Positions 24,601 through 33,700 of a stretch of DNA of 64,000 bases are shown in pieces; position 1 is the stretch's first letter, and each line of letters begins with the position of its first letter. The notes under the pieces are model-generated. The model did not search any database and had not been told where the DNA came from. It saw only the letters and a program-made list of their open reading frames with translations. The stretch is from an uncultured Campylobacter sp. (GTDB lineage: Bacteria > Actinomycetota > Actinomycetes > Mycobacteriales > Mycobacteriaceae), in the NCBI GenBank assembly GCA_946221035.1, contig CAMIME010000002.1:37026-101025 (forward strand). Reading direction: 5' to 3'. The position numbers were made by a program, and so were the translations under genes.

Positions 24601-25448
24601 CCGCAGCGATCATCGTTGCATATGCGCTTCTTTCTCCCAGCTCACAGGATCGTGAGGGGGTCGATGTGGAAGTCGCTGTTTCTAGTCTGCACGGTGCGCT
24701 TTCTGCGCAAGACGACTTGCAGCGCCTCGACTCGTACCAGGTTGGAGAGATATTGGATTACCTGGAAAGTAAAGCGGTCAGTCAAGAAATTCTCGCGGGT
24801 CTTGAATATGCGTTCTTCTCCTGCTTGGAAGATTTCCATGAGCCGAAGGCTTTGAATCAATACCTCGCCACAAATCCGAGCCTCTTCGTCGAGTTGACGT
24901 GTCAGGCGTATCGCGGGCGCGATGAAGTAGTGCACGAACCAGGGGAAAAACCAGACCCAGTTAAGGCTCAAACTGCATGGTCGATCCTAAACAATTGGAG
25001 TGGTCTACCCGGACGGGACGATGACGGATCTGTCGATCCACAAACTTTGGAAGATTGGGTGACAGAGGCGCGTGAATTGCTACGGGAAACAGGGCGAGCG
25101 GATATCGGGGATCAGCTTATTGGTGGAACTTTTGTGAATGCTTCTACAGGCTGTGATGGGATCTGGCCTGAAGAACCAATACGGGATCTAGTCGAGACAC
25201 TTTCAAGCCCTCACATCGAAACCGGCATGATATTGGGTCACTTGAATAGCCGAGGAGCGACCTCGAGGGGTGTGTACGAAGGCGGCGGGCAGGAGCGCGA
25301 TTTAGCGAGTCACTTTTTGGCCGACTCTAGGTCGATTGGAGTTAGATGGCCCAGAACGGCCGCAGTCCTCAGAGAAATAGGATGGCGATATGAGCAGGAC
25401 GCTGCGCGCGAGGACCTGCAAGCCGAGATAGCCCAAGATTTCGACTAA
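21687..25448 (+). CDS. Very large protein with nuclease-like N-terminus, unknown family
   Basis: 1253 residues; the ATG overlaps the methylase stop (ATGA), so translation is coupled. Residues about 40-160 have the outline of a PD-(D/E)XK-like fold: GGYDGSA, KLVFELGTSKEIRQKA (E and K in one strand-helix unit) and TFVFATPRRW. Near residue 215, QLIIESPSSDDILGFLAALL resembles a P-loop position with the lysine lost. The remainder is alpha-helical repeat-like. There is no clear Walker A/B. GC content is visibly lower than in the flanking methylase N-terminus. Not recognised; it could be a degenerate STAND/Avs-like effector or a system-specific nuclease. It is either a core part or cargo. Confidence 0.65.
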   Translation: MKGTFENGTGLITSSHLVRWTELKKREAEQAFPELVRRLLDVTPEASEIHMRAGDSVVLGGYDGSALMAEGNNLLPPGKLVFELGTSKEIRQKASADYESRRSKAVADETFVFATPRRWQGKEDWAAQCRSEGVFKDVRVLDADDFEHWLQLAPLVQIWFSEHLEIDLQGAEKLSVWWAQFSGSSQPMLPKSLFTAGRESEARQLLEFVEGDADQLIIESPSSDDILGFLAALLDQEDRNELLNPVIVESKVLWKQICSLPSPGILVPIFDNPDVRLAVDSGKHVIMAKDYSKSRIQAPGIFLPRVNRAVAENALVSAGFDTQEAKKLATLARKSFPAFKRRVSLIPEERSAVWADPSSASILSGLFIAGRWRETPGDLEVLEQLTRLSDLELAEELESFKDGVDPVLWNSGEVWGFVSAEEAFVELFPRFNSRSQEAWVAIATEVLAEPDPLEGLDQIQRALSKDPGRRFSNELRQGVAESIAVLASVREGNARASVRATAPDRVVTETMRRVQDPNDKLSWLSITDILPSLAEASPDAFLLALENDLANDEPTVAILFKEFNDPLRLGPRVHYPALLRALELICWNPEYVARSIRVLARLAAFPVPENLANTPLASMGTVMCGWLPGNQLDNGMRRELLDLCFQISPETARALVMELWPSRSSMVPYPYRPRYRVWPARSTKVTYGQLYEFVDILADKAIEWATDETSYLKWMIEAIETSTSIEASNKLVEYLAGQVTADALESSTRLDLLAFVSAAVVKHERHSDATWSMPIELRERLEDLRTLLDPTGLYSKSLFIFDWRPALAELNRSDSEYREELTQRQRDVVEQILASSSGWDVLEEITKRVKDSGSVGRAISFEEGFATLDRMTRWLESDDRQLRWAARVWVRSWLDSSPPETISAVLERETLIGEARKEFVHCVPHSGTYWDVLAAWPDDHTEYWQYGRFDIVDIEDLNRAVQELLRHGRGSTAAIIVAYALLSPSSQDREGVDVEVAVSSLHGALSAQDDLQRLDSYQVGEILDYLESKAVSQEILAGLEYAFFSCLEDFHEPKALNQYLATNPSLFVELTCQAYRGRDEVVHEPGEKPDPVKAQTAWSILNNWSGLPGRDDDGSVDPQTLEDWVTEARELLRETGRADIGDQLIGGTFVNASTGCDGIWPEEPIRDLVETLSSPHIETGMILGHLNSRGATSRGVYEGGGQERDLASHFLADSRSIGVRWPRTAAVLREIGWRYEQDAAREDLQAEIAQDFD

Positions 25449-25522
25449 ACACCACGCAAGTTTGATGGTTGCGCAATATTGCCAAAGATACGGCGATAAG
25501 TTTGGTGATAGGCTCTAACGTC

Positions 25523-26686
25523 ATGGGCTGGCCAGCGGTTGAGTTCGAAACCCTCGAGTGGAGGTCTGCGGGCGAACGTGGCTTCGGGCGAGCGACCAGG
25601 AAGGTGCCGAGGTCGTATGAGGCGGCGGTGGTACCGCGGATAGCTGACCTGCCCGTTGACCTTGGGACGCGGAGCCTTGTCGAGGAAGCGACGATTGCGG
25701 CTGCGCGTTTCGATGCGACCGTCGCCAGCCGGATTGTCCCGTTCGCGCCGCTGCTGCTCAGAAGCGAATCGGTCGCGTCGAGCCGCATTGAACAGCTCAC
25801 GTCGTCAGCAAGGAAGGTTCTTGAGGCGGAGGCGACGGGGCGCGGCTCCGGGAACGCGGCGCTCATCGTCGCGAATACCCGGCTGATGAGGGCGGCTGTG
25901 AACAGCGGGGAGGCATCCGCGGACGGCATTGTCGCAATGCACAGGGTGCTGATGGAGGAGTCTGCACCGGGGATCGCTGGTGTGCTTCGGCAGGAGCAGG
26001 TGTGGGTTGGCGGTAGTGATTTCCATCCTGGTGGCGCGTTGTTCGTGCCGCCGCATCACCGACATATCGAAGGACTGCTGGGGGACCTCGAGAAGTTTAT
26101 GGGCCGTCGCGATGCGCCCATCCTTGTTCAGGCAGCGATTGCGCATGCGCAATTTGAGACGATCCACCCGTTCGCGGACGGTAACGGACGAACGGGTCGC
26201 GCACTCGTGCACGTCATTCTTCACGAGCGAGGTCTGACGACGGCAACCGCGCTACCTATCTCCGCAGGGTTGTTGGGAGACGTGGATGCCTATTTCGCAT
26301 CATTGGACGCATACCGGAGCGGGGACGCGGAGCCGATTGTGAACCTCTTCGCGCAGGCAGCGCTGGATTCCGTAGCGCGAAGCGAATGGCTGGCTGCTGA
26401 GCTGGATTTCGTCCGAGCCGAGTGGGATCGGATGCTTACGGCACGTGCGGATGCGCTGGCGTGGCAGGTGTTGGCTCTACTCGTGCAGAGGCCTGTACTA
26501 ACGACGAGCATGGTGTCGTCGGAGTTCGACGTGTCGGCAGAGACCGCGCGTAACGCGTTGGAGCGACTCGAGGATGACGGGATCGTGGTGTCGGCGCAGC
26601 TGGACAAGCGGCAGCGGGCGTGGCGTTCGCCAGAGGTACTCGCGTTGTTGGATGAGTTCGCTGCGTTGGGTGGGCGGCGCGGGTGA
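25523..26686 (+). CDS. Fic-domain protein with C-terminal winged helix
   Basis: 387 residues from ATG 25523, eight nt after TAGGCT; the frame from TTG 25469 is not needed. The catalytic Fic motif HPFADGNGRTGR is complete (His about 217), so AMP or other nucleotidyl transfer is possible. An N-terminal SSRIEQ segment corresponds to the (S/T)xxxE(G/N) inhibitory helix, with Q instead of G/N after the glutamate. The N-terminal Fic/DOC-associated region (EEATIAAARFDATV) and a C-terminal MarR-like winged helix (STSMVSSEFDVSAETARNALERL) match stand-alone class II Fic regulators. It sits between two giant defence-type genes and is GC-richer than both. Confidence 0.88.
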   Translation: MGWPAVEFETLEWRSAGERGFGRATRKVPRSYEAAVVPRIADLPVDLGTRSLVEEATIAAARFDATVASRIVPFAPLLLRSESVASSRIEQLTSSARKVLEAEATGRGSGNAALIVANTRLMRAAVNSGEASADGIVAMHRVLMEESAPGIAGVLRQEQVWVGGSDFHPGGALFVPPHHRHIEGLLGDLEKFMGRRDAPILVQAAIAHAQFETIHPFADGNGRTGRALVHVILHERGLTTATALPISAGLLGDVDAYFASLDAYRSGDAEPIVNLFAQAALDSVARSEWLAAELDFVRAEWDRMLTARADALAWQVLALLVQRPVLTTSMVSSEFDVSAETARNALERLEDDGIVVSAQLDKRQRAWRSPEVLALLDEFAALGGRRG

Positions 26687-26694
26687 GGACTGGT

Positions 26695-26723
26695 CCCCTC
26701 TTCGTGGTTCCTCGAAGAAGGGG
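26695..26723. terminator. Hairpin between convergent fic and STAND genes
   Basis: CCCCTCTTCG (26695-26704) pairs with CGAAGAAGGGG (26713-26723), leaving one bulged base. It lies 9 bp after the fic stop in the convergent gap before the STAND gene stop at 26808. No long U-run on either strand, so the efficiency is uncertain. Confidence 0.5.
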
Positions 26724-26807
26724 AGCCGAGGCAAGCACGCGAACAAACGTGCCAGAAAGTAGGTTCACGGGGTCGCGACGCTAGCTATGGGTATCGTGTC
26801 GACAACT

Positions 26808-29800
26808 CTAGGCCAACTGACCACGTACCTTCGCTTCACGCTCGCGTTTTCGAACCCTGGATAGGCGTGGCTCGTATCGTGCGATACCTGCCCGGCCAAT
26901 TTCGGACAAATAGGGGTCTCCGCTTGCCGATAACCTGCGCAGCGTGTGAAGACGTTGCTTCAGAACCTCAGACTCCGGCCCAGTGAACACCCCTGATTCG
27001 ATTGAGCCGACTAGTTCAAATGGGTCGGGACGAAGAGGGCGCATGACTTCAGCAAGATCAACGAGGTCGTAAGATAGGTCGGAGGTTAGCTCGTATGCTC
27101 GCAAAAGGTTGCTTGCTGTCAGATCGAAGTGAGGTGCGGATATCTCGGATTTCGCCCAAGCTATGTCGTCACCGGCCACGGCCCAAAAAGCATCGCAGGC
27201 ATTTGGAGCATTGGCGATGTGGCACCAAACCTGGCTTCTCAACTCAGGGGTGGCGGAATCCATGGCGCATGCCCATGGCCTTAAATCAATAATGTGATTC
27301 TGAGGGCTGGCATCGAGGTGGAAACGGAATAGCTGGGTGAAAAGTTCCACATCAGCAAGAAAAATGTTCTCTAGCGCCACATTGTAAAACGAGTCGGCAC
27401 ATTCCTTATCCCAGAAGCCATAGTTGAGGATCGCTTCTCGCCAACAATCATCTTGCACGTCAAGAGAAGGAGAAGCAGACCAAACAGCTGCACAAAAGCC
27501 GCGAATGTCTGCATCCGGGTGAGCAAAGAGAGCTTCGCGGGTAAGGGCATTACTACGCCAAATGGTGGCTCGATCCAATGACTTGATGTGGATGGCCGAT
27601 GTACGATCCAAGCACCACTTCACAGTGATGGGGTTCGAGCTGTGTTCAATGATGGTCTGCAGTAACACCTGGAATCCACTGTCTGATCTTCCCAGGATCT
27701 CCAGATCGCCTATTGGCACCGAATCTCGCTTGACTAACTCTGCGACCAGAGGCATCGACTCCCTAACGTATCCGAACGCGTGAGCAGTCTCTGCCCAAGC
27801 AAGATGGTCTGTGGCTTGACTTGCAAGGCTCCAGAAAACACCTTGGACTCCGCTTCCTGACCTCACCAAAAGGAAAGAGTCGGCATGATCATTCAACCAG
27901 GTCATTAGAACAGAGGGGTCTTTAGACAAGTATGGCTTCAGGGCTTTCGCGATCAAATCATCCTGGTGCTGCAAAGCTCTTTCGACACCTAAAGCGAAGT
28001 CAAGTTCTTTCGTCAGAGCGGAGAACAAAAGATCCGGTTCCTCTAGTTGTAGACCTATTGGTTCAGCTGCGTCGTTAAACTGCCTTATAACTCCAGGATT
28101 CGAGGTTGATTTAGACATGGCCGTCGCCAGAGAGGATGCCACGCTTTTAGCCGCTTCTCGTTGTTCTTTCGATACCGTGAACGTCTGTCGGTAGTAGGCA
28201 AGGTGAACCCATTTCCTGAGGAGGTCTATAAGCTGGCATTGAGATCGAGGCGATAGGTTCTGCCATTTTGCGGACACGATGTTAAGCAGTAGGTCACCGA
28301 TCTCTTTCAATGTTTCTTGTCCCCAAGCTCCATTCGTCAGCATGATGCGAGATGGATCTTCTGGATCAAGGTAGCTAATTTCGATTGCTGGGACAGCGAT
28401 TTGAGCAGTGAGCTTCACGAGGGCTGGTTCGAATGCTTGAGGGGCAGATGTCCTATCGAGGCACCTGAGGAAATCGATGATCTGTCGGGAGGATGGTGGA
28501 TCTCCGGGCAACGTACTCTTAAGGCTACTCGAGACCGCGGTGATGATCGGCTGATTGTCGATGGATGAACATTCGAGCAAATGCAGGATCGCGAGCAGGT
28601 CTCTAATGACCGGTGAGCCCTCCGACCAGTGCATAGCCCCTATTGCAGCTGCGAACTCTTTTGCAACTTCGAGAGCTTCTCCTGAGCTACCGTTTTCCAG
28701 ACAATGTTCGACGCGACGGAGAACTGCATTCGCGCAGAACTCTGATTGGCGGGGACCGATCGCCGAATAGCTCTGAAGCAGAGCAGCATTCCGATTCTCA
28801 ATCGACCAAACCTTGATTTCTGCCTCGCAGGGCAAAGAAACCCGTTCTGCTTCGATGTGGTAGGTATCGCATTGGCTCTGCAGAATCGCCCCGACTTTTT
28901 CCGGAAAGGCCCGTTTAACCTCGTCGAGGCTGGCTGGTTGGCTCTTTCTTGAGAAATACACTGTGCCAGCGAGCGAGGTTCTCATCAAGCCCGGCTGGGT
29001 ACTGAAGAGGTTCATAGGTTGCTTGGCAGCGATGATCATGTCGTACGTTCGCCGGAAACAGACATCGATAAGCCCCGCGGTTGCGATACTCTCCAAAATC
29101 TCAGTGATGTCAAGTCGAGGAATTCCCAGGAGATTTGCGAGTCGTGAAAAGTCACTCTCATCCACGTCGCCAATCAGCGCTAACGTGCCTAAAACTGTCC
29201 GTGCTCGTTGGTCCAAGCCAAGCTTTCTCATGGAGGACTCCACGGCAGCTTGCAATCCCACTCCGGACCAAGCGGCACGTAAATCCTGTTGTTCAGTGAT
29301 CAGCGAGGCAAGGTTCATTGCCCAGCCTGGGCGTCCGTCTGCCTGCTCTAAGATTCGGGCGATCACCGCTTTCCTCGTGATGCCCTTGGCGCGTACGATC
29401 TCCCCAATTTCGGAGGGAATTAAACGATCAACTTCGATAACCGTGGGCTGGTTGAGCTCACCAGCGACGCCGGATCGTTGCTGGGGCCAACAGGTTGCAA
29501 CGATTCTAAAATCGAAATCTTCCAGTTCGCGGATTTCGCGAATCAGCTGGATTTTATCTGTTTTGAGTCCAGCATCATCGATGACAACGTAGGAAGGGCG
29601 AAGACTCAGTAAGCCATCCACGAGACCTTGCCTGTCCGCATGCGAGTTGAGGAAGACGGCACCGGATAGGCACCCGGCGATATGCGTTTTTCCGATGCCA
29701 GGCAAACCGGCTAAAAGGACATCATAGCGGCTACTATTGATTTGGTCGAATATTTGTTCTCTGCCTATGGTATGGGCCTCGGCGAAGTTTTGATCCCAAC

Positions 29801-30281
29801 CGCGAGGGGCTAGAGAGAAGCAGGATGGATCGTCAGGAATGCCTAAAACTGACGTTCGCCATTCGGGGTGATTGTAAAATTGATCGGTGAACCACTCTCT
29901 TCCGAACACCTCTGAGAGAATGAAACCTGATTTAAGGGCGATATCCTCTAGCTGCTGCCTGAGTCTCATGGAAACGTTTGCTAGCGAGGCGAAAACAATT
30001 GTGTCAATTTCTGGGTAATTAGCGGAAACCGACTTGAGGTTCTTTCTAAGATTCGCTTTCGAACCCTCTGGCTGTCGAGATGAGGTAACGAGGATGCCGA
30101 TGATTCTGCCGTCGTGAATAAACCGACCGTCTAAACCGCCATCGGTTCCACCCGATACAGATTCGATGTTCGGGTAAAGATTTCGCAGCACTGATATAGC
30201 GCATTTTTCAAAAACCTCATGCTGGATCTTGAGGGTCTCGTCCTCGAGCGCTCGCTCGATTCGGCGGCGAAGGTTGGGCAT
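26808..30281 (-). CDS. STAND-type NTPase with N-terminal Mrr-like domain (Avs-like)
   Basis: 1157 residues from ATG 30281; a perfect TATAAT ends 6 nt before it, so the message is leaderless. The upstream 53-codon extension is rejected because it crosses this promoter. N-terminus (about 20-140): restriction-endonuclease-like segment FEKCAISVLRNLYP and GGTDGGLDGRF, though the second catalytic strand reads GILVTSS, without a clear ExK. NTPase: Walker A LLAGLPGIGKTHIAG (about 189-203), Walker B YVVIDDAG (about 230), sensor-like RIVATCWPQQRS, then winged-helix and long helical sensor repeats. This domain order is that of antiviral STAND proteins that recognise a phage component. It is on the opposite strand within the island, in lower-GC DNA. 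Confidence 0.8.
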   Translation of the reverse strand: MPNLRRRIERALEDETLKIQHEVFEKCAISVLRNLYPNIESVSGGTDGGLDGRFIHDGRIIGILVTSSRQPEGSKANLRKNLKSVSANYPEIDTIVFASLANVSMRLRQQLEDIALKSGFILSEVFGREWFTDQFYNHPEWRTSVLGIPDDPSCFSLAPRGWDQNFAEAHTIGREQIFDQINSSRYDVLLAGLPGIGKTHIAGCLSGAVFLNSHADRQGLVDGLLSLRPSYVVIDDAGLKTDKIQLIREIRELEDFDFRIVATCWPQQRSGVAGELNQPTVIEVDRLIPSEIGEIVRAKGITRKAVIARILEQADGRPGWAMNLASLITEQQDLRAAWSGVGLQAAVESSMRKLGLDQRARTVLGTLALIGDVDESDFSRLANLLGIPRLDITEILESIATAGLIDVCFRRTYDMIIAAKQPMNLFSTQPGLMRTSLAGTVYFSRKSQPASLDEVKRAFPEKVGAILQSQCDTYHIEAERVSLPCEAEIKVWSIENRNAALLQSYSAIGPRQSEFCANAVLRRVEHCLENGSSGEALEVAKEFAAAIGAMHWSEGSPVIRDLLAILHLLECSSIDNQPIITAVSSSLKSTLPGDPPSSRQIIDFLRCLDRTSAPQAFEPALVKLTAQIAVPAIEISYLDPEDPSRIMLTNGAWGQETLKEIGDLLLNIVSAKWQNLSPRSQCQLIDLLRKWVHLAYYRQTFTVSKEQREAAKSVASSLATAMSKSTSNPGVIRQFNDAAEPIGLQLEEPDLLFSALTKELDFALGVERALQHQDDLIAKALKPYLSKDPSVLMTWLNDHADSFLLVRSGSGVQGVFWSLASQATDHLAWAETAHAFGYVRESMPLVAELVKRDSVPIGDLEILGRSDSGFQVLLQTIIEHSSNPITVKWCLDRTSAIHIKSLDRATIWRSNALTREALFAHPDADIRGFCAAVWSASPSLDVQDDCWREAILNYGFWDKECADSFYNVALENIFLADVELFTQLFRFHLDASPQNHIIDLRPWACAMDSATPELRSQVWCHIANAPNACDAFWAVAGDDIAWAKSEISAPHFDLTASNLLRAYELTSDLSYDLVDLAEVMRPLRPDPFELVGSIESGVFTGPESEVLKQRLHTLRRLSASGDPYLSEIGRAGIARYEPRLSRVRKREREAKVRGQLA

Positions 30282-30705
30282 ACCGCTATTATATCCAAGT
30301 GTCGAAGAAGAGTTCGATTCTTTGCTGTGCAGCCTGTCTTTTCGCATGTTGCCAGGTCGCGGCGGACTAGAAACGTAGCGCTTACTCCTGCGCGACCAGT
30401 GGTCAAACTTCTTCTTGGGTGTGAACTGTGGGAGCATCAAAGGACACGAGGCCGTGTTCGGTGGCGCGGCCGACGATCTCGCAGGTGCTTCCTAACTAAG
30501 ACGCTTGCTCCTCCACCTTTGCAAGGGTCGCCTCAGTTGAGGAGTGCCGCGCGAAAGCAATTTCGCTTTCTCTTTGTTTCATCCTCCATGCGTTCAAACT
30601 GATTTGATCCGTAGCATTTTCGCTTTTGATGGCCCCAAACATCCCAGTTGTGAGGGCTAATCGCGGGTCAACGGATGATCGCTCGTAGTCGATAAACTAG
30701 CCTTT
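30282..30705. promoter_or_regulatory. Divergent promoter region between STAND gene and giant helicase
   Basis: Minus strand: TATAAT at plus-strand 30288-30293 serves the STAND gene. Plus strand: TAAACT at about 30692-30697 lies seven nt before the GTG at 30706. The roughly 390 bp between contain no convincing gene; a 31-codon minus-strand frame around 30400-30490 is bounded by stops and not recognised. The right half drops in GC, marking the end of the low-GC cargo segment. Confidence 0.6.
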
Positions 30706-33700
30706 GTGTCTTCCCTCATCCCCGTCCACGCGTCCGAGCACGTCCTTGGCGGTGTCTCCGAGTACCTGGCCACCGCGTTCTCGCTGGCGAACCCGGAGAC
30801 GTCCAACGCGTTGAAGGCGTTTTTGGAGGACACGGAACGCGGCATGTTCCACGGGCCGTACGTGCGGGTGCGGCTCCCCTACGCGCGCGCGATCGGGTGG
30901 GACGGGATCTTGGACTGGATGCCGTCGTGGTTCACGCCGTACCACCACCAGGCGGAAGCGTTCCGCAGGCTGCGTAGCCGCGACGAGCACGGGGAGCGTC
31001 GCCCGGATCCCACGCTGGTGATCACGGGCACAGGCTCGGGTAAGACGGAGTCCTTCCTCTACCCCGTGTTGGATCACGCGGCTCGTGCCCGGGCTGAAGG
31101 CCACACCGGGGTCAAAGCGCTGCTGTTGTACCCGATGAACGCTCTGGCAAATGACCAGGCGGATCGTCTGGCCAAGCTGATCGCTAATGAGCCGGCGCTG
31201 GCGGGGGTCACGGCCGGCATCTACACCGGTGAGGCCAAGGGCAATGTGAAGAAGGTGACGGCGCATTCGCTGATCAATGATCGCGATGAAATGCGCCTGA
31301 ACCCGCCGGACATCCTGCTCACCAACTACAAGATGCTGGACCAGTTGCTGCTGCGGCCCGAGGACAGGGAGATCTGGCGCAAGTCCGCGACGTCGCTGCA
31401 GTACTTGGTGCTGGACGAGTTCCACACGTACGACGGTGCGCAGGGTACCGATGTTGCGCTTTTGCTGCGCCGCCTCGGGTTGATGTTGAAGCAGCACCAG
31501 CCGGATGGTTTCCTGGGCGAGTACGCGTCAAACCCGTTGGGGCGGGTGACGCCGGTGGCTACGTCGGCAACGCTGGGTGGTGACGAAGACCGCTCGAAGG
31601 TACTCGAGTTCGCGGGCACGATCTTCGGGGAAGCGTTCACGCCGGACGCGATGGTGAGCGAGAAGACGCTCACGTACGCCGAGTGGACCGAGGAGATCGG
31701 GCAGACCTTCGGGTACCGCGCCACTCCCCTGTCTCCGGACATCGATGAGCTGCGCGGGGTCGTGGACGCGATCGCGAACGACACCTCCGGGCGCGACCAC
31801 GCGGACGTGGTGCTGGACGTCTTCCGTACGCGGTTGTGGGGCGTGGACGAAAGAGCGGACCTGGATACAACGATCGCGGCGTACGCGGTGCATCCGATCA
31901 CCAAAGCGCTCCTAGACGGCGACGGGAAGCCCAAACCTCTCATCCAGCGCGAGGGCGAGGATGCAAAGACACTGCCTGCGGCGATGTTCGACCCGATCGT
32001 GCTGCGCAGCTTGGGCGAGGACACCGCGAGGGAGTTCGTCACGCACCTGCTCACCGCGGTGGCGCAGCTGCGGGCGCTCGCCGGCGAGGCGTACAAATTT
32101 GAAGGCAAGCGCCTGCCCGGTGTGGAGACGCACCTGTGGGTGCGCGAGGTCTCCCGCATCGAGCGCGCCGTCACCCCGACCGAGGACGGCCAGATGTTCC
32201 GCTTCGCGGACGACGGCCACATCGGCGCCGACGATGCCGCGGTGTGGCTGCCGGCCATCTACTGCCGCGAGTGCGGTCGCGCCGGGTGGATGACCGCACT
32301 TGAACCCGGGACAGACGCGGTGGTCTTGGATGGTGGGGAGATCCGGAAGGCGAGCGTCGATAAGCCTGAGCTCCCGCGTCCCCTCATTGATGCCACGAAC
32401 GAGTACCGGCGGGTCGTCGCGGAGGGGATGGAGCCGGGCGCGTTTGACGGCGAGGACGGCAAGCGTGCGCTGATGTGGTTCCACACGTCCACGCGCACGC
32501 TGAGCACCAGCGAACCGAGCGAGGAGGCGCTCGCGGAGGGCAGCTCGGTGCCGGTGCTCACGTACTCGGGCCTGGGCGCGGAGGATTACGCGCGCGAGCA
32601 GGTGTGCCCGAACTGCGGGGAGCCGGACGCGGTGCGCTACATCGGTTCGCGTGTGGCCACGCTGCTCTCGGTGGGGCTGTCCAACCTCTTCGGCATGCCG
32701 CAGCTTACGCAGGAGGAGAAGAAGACGCTCGTGTTCGCGGACTCGGTGCAGGACGCTGCGCACCGGGCGGGGTTCGTGCAGTCGCGGGCAAGAGCGTTCG
32801 GGATTCGTACGTTGATGAAGAGCGTTGCGGGCACCGAGGAGGTGACGGTCGCGCAGATACCGCTGCGGATCCTCGAGCGGGCTGACGGCGCGGAGGACCC
32901 GCTGCGCGCGCGGTTCGAGCTGCTGCCACCGGAGATCGTGGAGGCGCCCACGTTCGTGCCGTTCTGGTCGAAGGATGCGGACGAGAACGCTCGGCGCGAA
33001 GCAACACGCGCCGTGCTGGAGCGACTGGAGCTGGACGCGGCGCTGGAGTTCGGGCAGCGCGCGCATCTGCCGCGCTCGCTGGTATCCACGGGTGCGCTCG
33101 CGCCGTCGGTGGCGGTGGACGATGCGGTGCTGCTCGCGGCCGCCGGTGAGGCGCTGAAGAGTATCGACGCTGGGCTTTTCGACATCGTCGATGCCAGCGC
33201 CGAATTGGTACAGCTGCGGTGGATGCGGGGGCTTTTGGAGCAGGTGCGCGACCGCGGCGGCGTGTACACGCCGATGTTTAAGAGCTACCTGCAGGACGAC
33301 GCGAACTCGTGGCGCCTGCACAACCGTTACGCCAAGGCGCGCGGCATGCGGCGCTTTGCCAAGGGCGGTGCGCCGGAGTTCCCGCGCTCCGGCCCGGCGG
33401 TGGACGATAAGGACCGCGGGCTCACCCCGCTGGGCAGCCCGCGTGGGCGCTATGCGCGGTGGACGTCGAAGGTGTTGGGCGTATCCACGCACGACGCGGC
33501 GCTGGTGCTCACCAACGTGTTCCGGGAGCTAGCGAACCGGGACGCGGTGATGGCCATTTCCACCGACACCGGCGGCACCATCTACGCCATCGCGCCGGAG
33601 CGCGTGGTGGTGCGGTGCGAGGAGGAGCCGGCGAGGTTGCAGTGTGGGGTGTGTAATGCGCCTTTGGGCGTCGATAAGCATGTGCGCGATTTGCTTGATG

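Noticed and set aside
30400..30495. Minus-strand reading EIVGRATEHGLVSFDAPTV, looking gene-like
   Set aside because: Only about 31 codons between stops, no start, no recognised family; likely chance.
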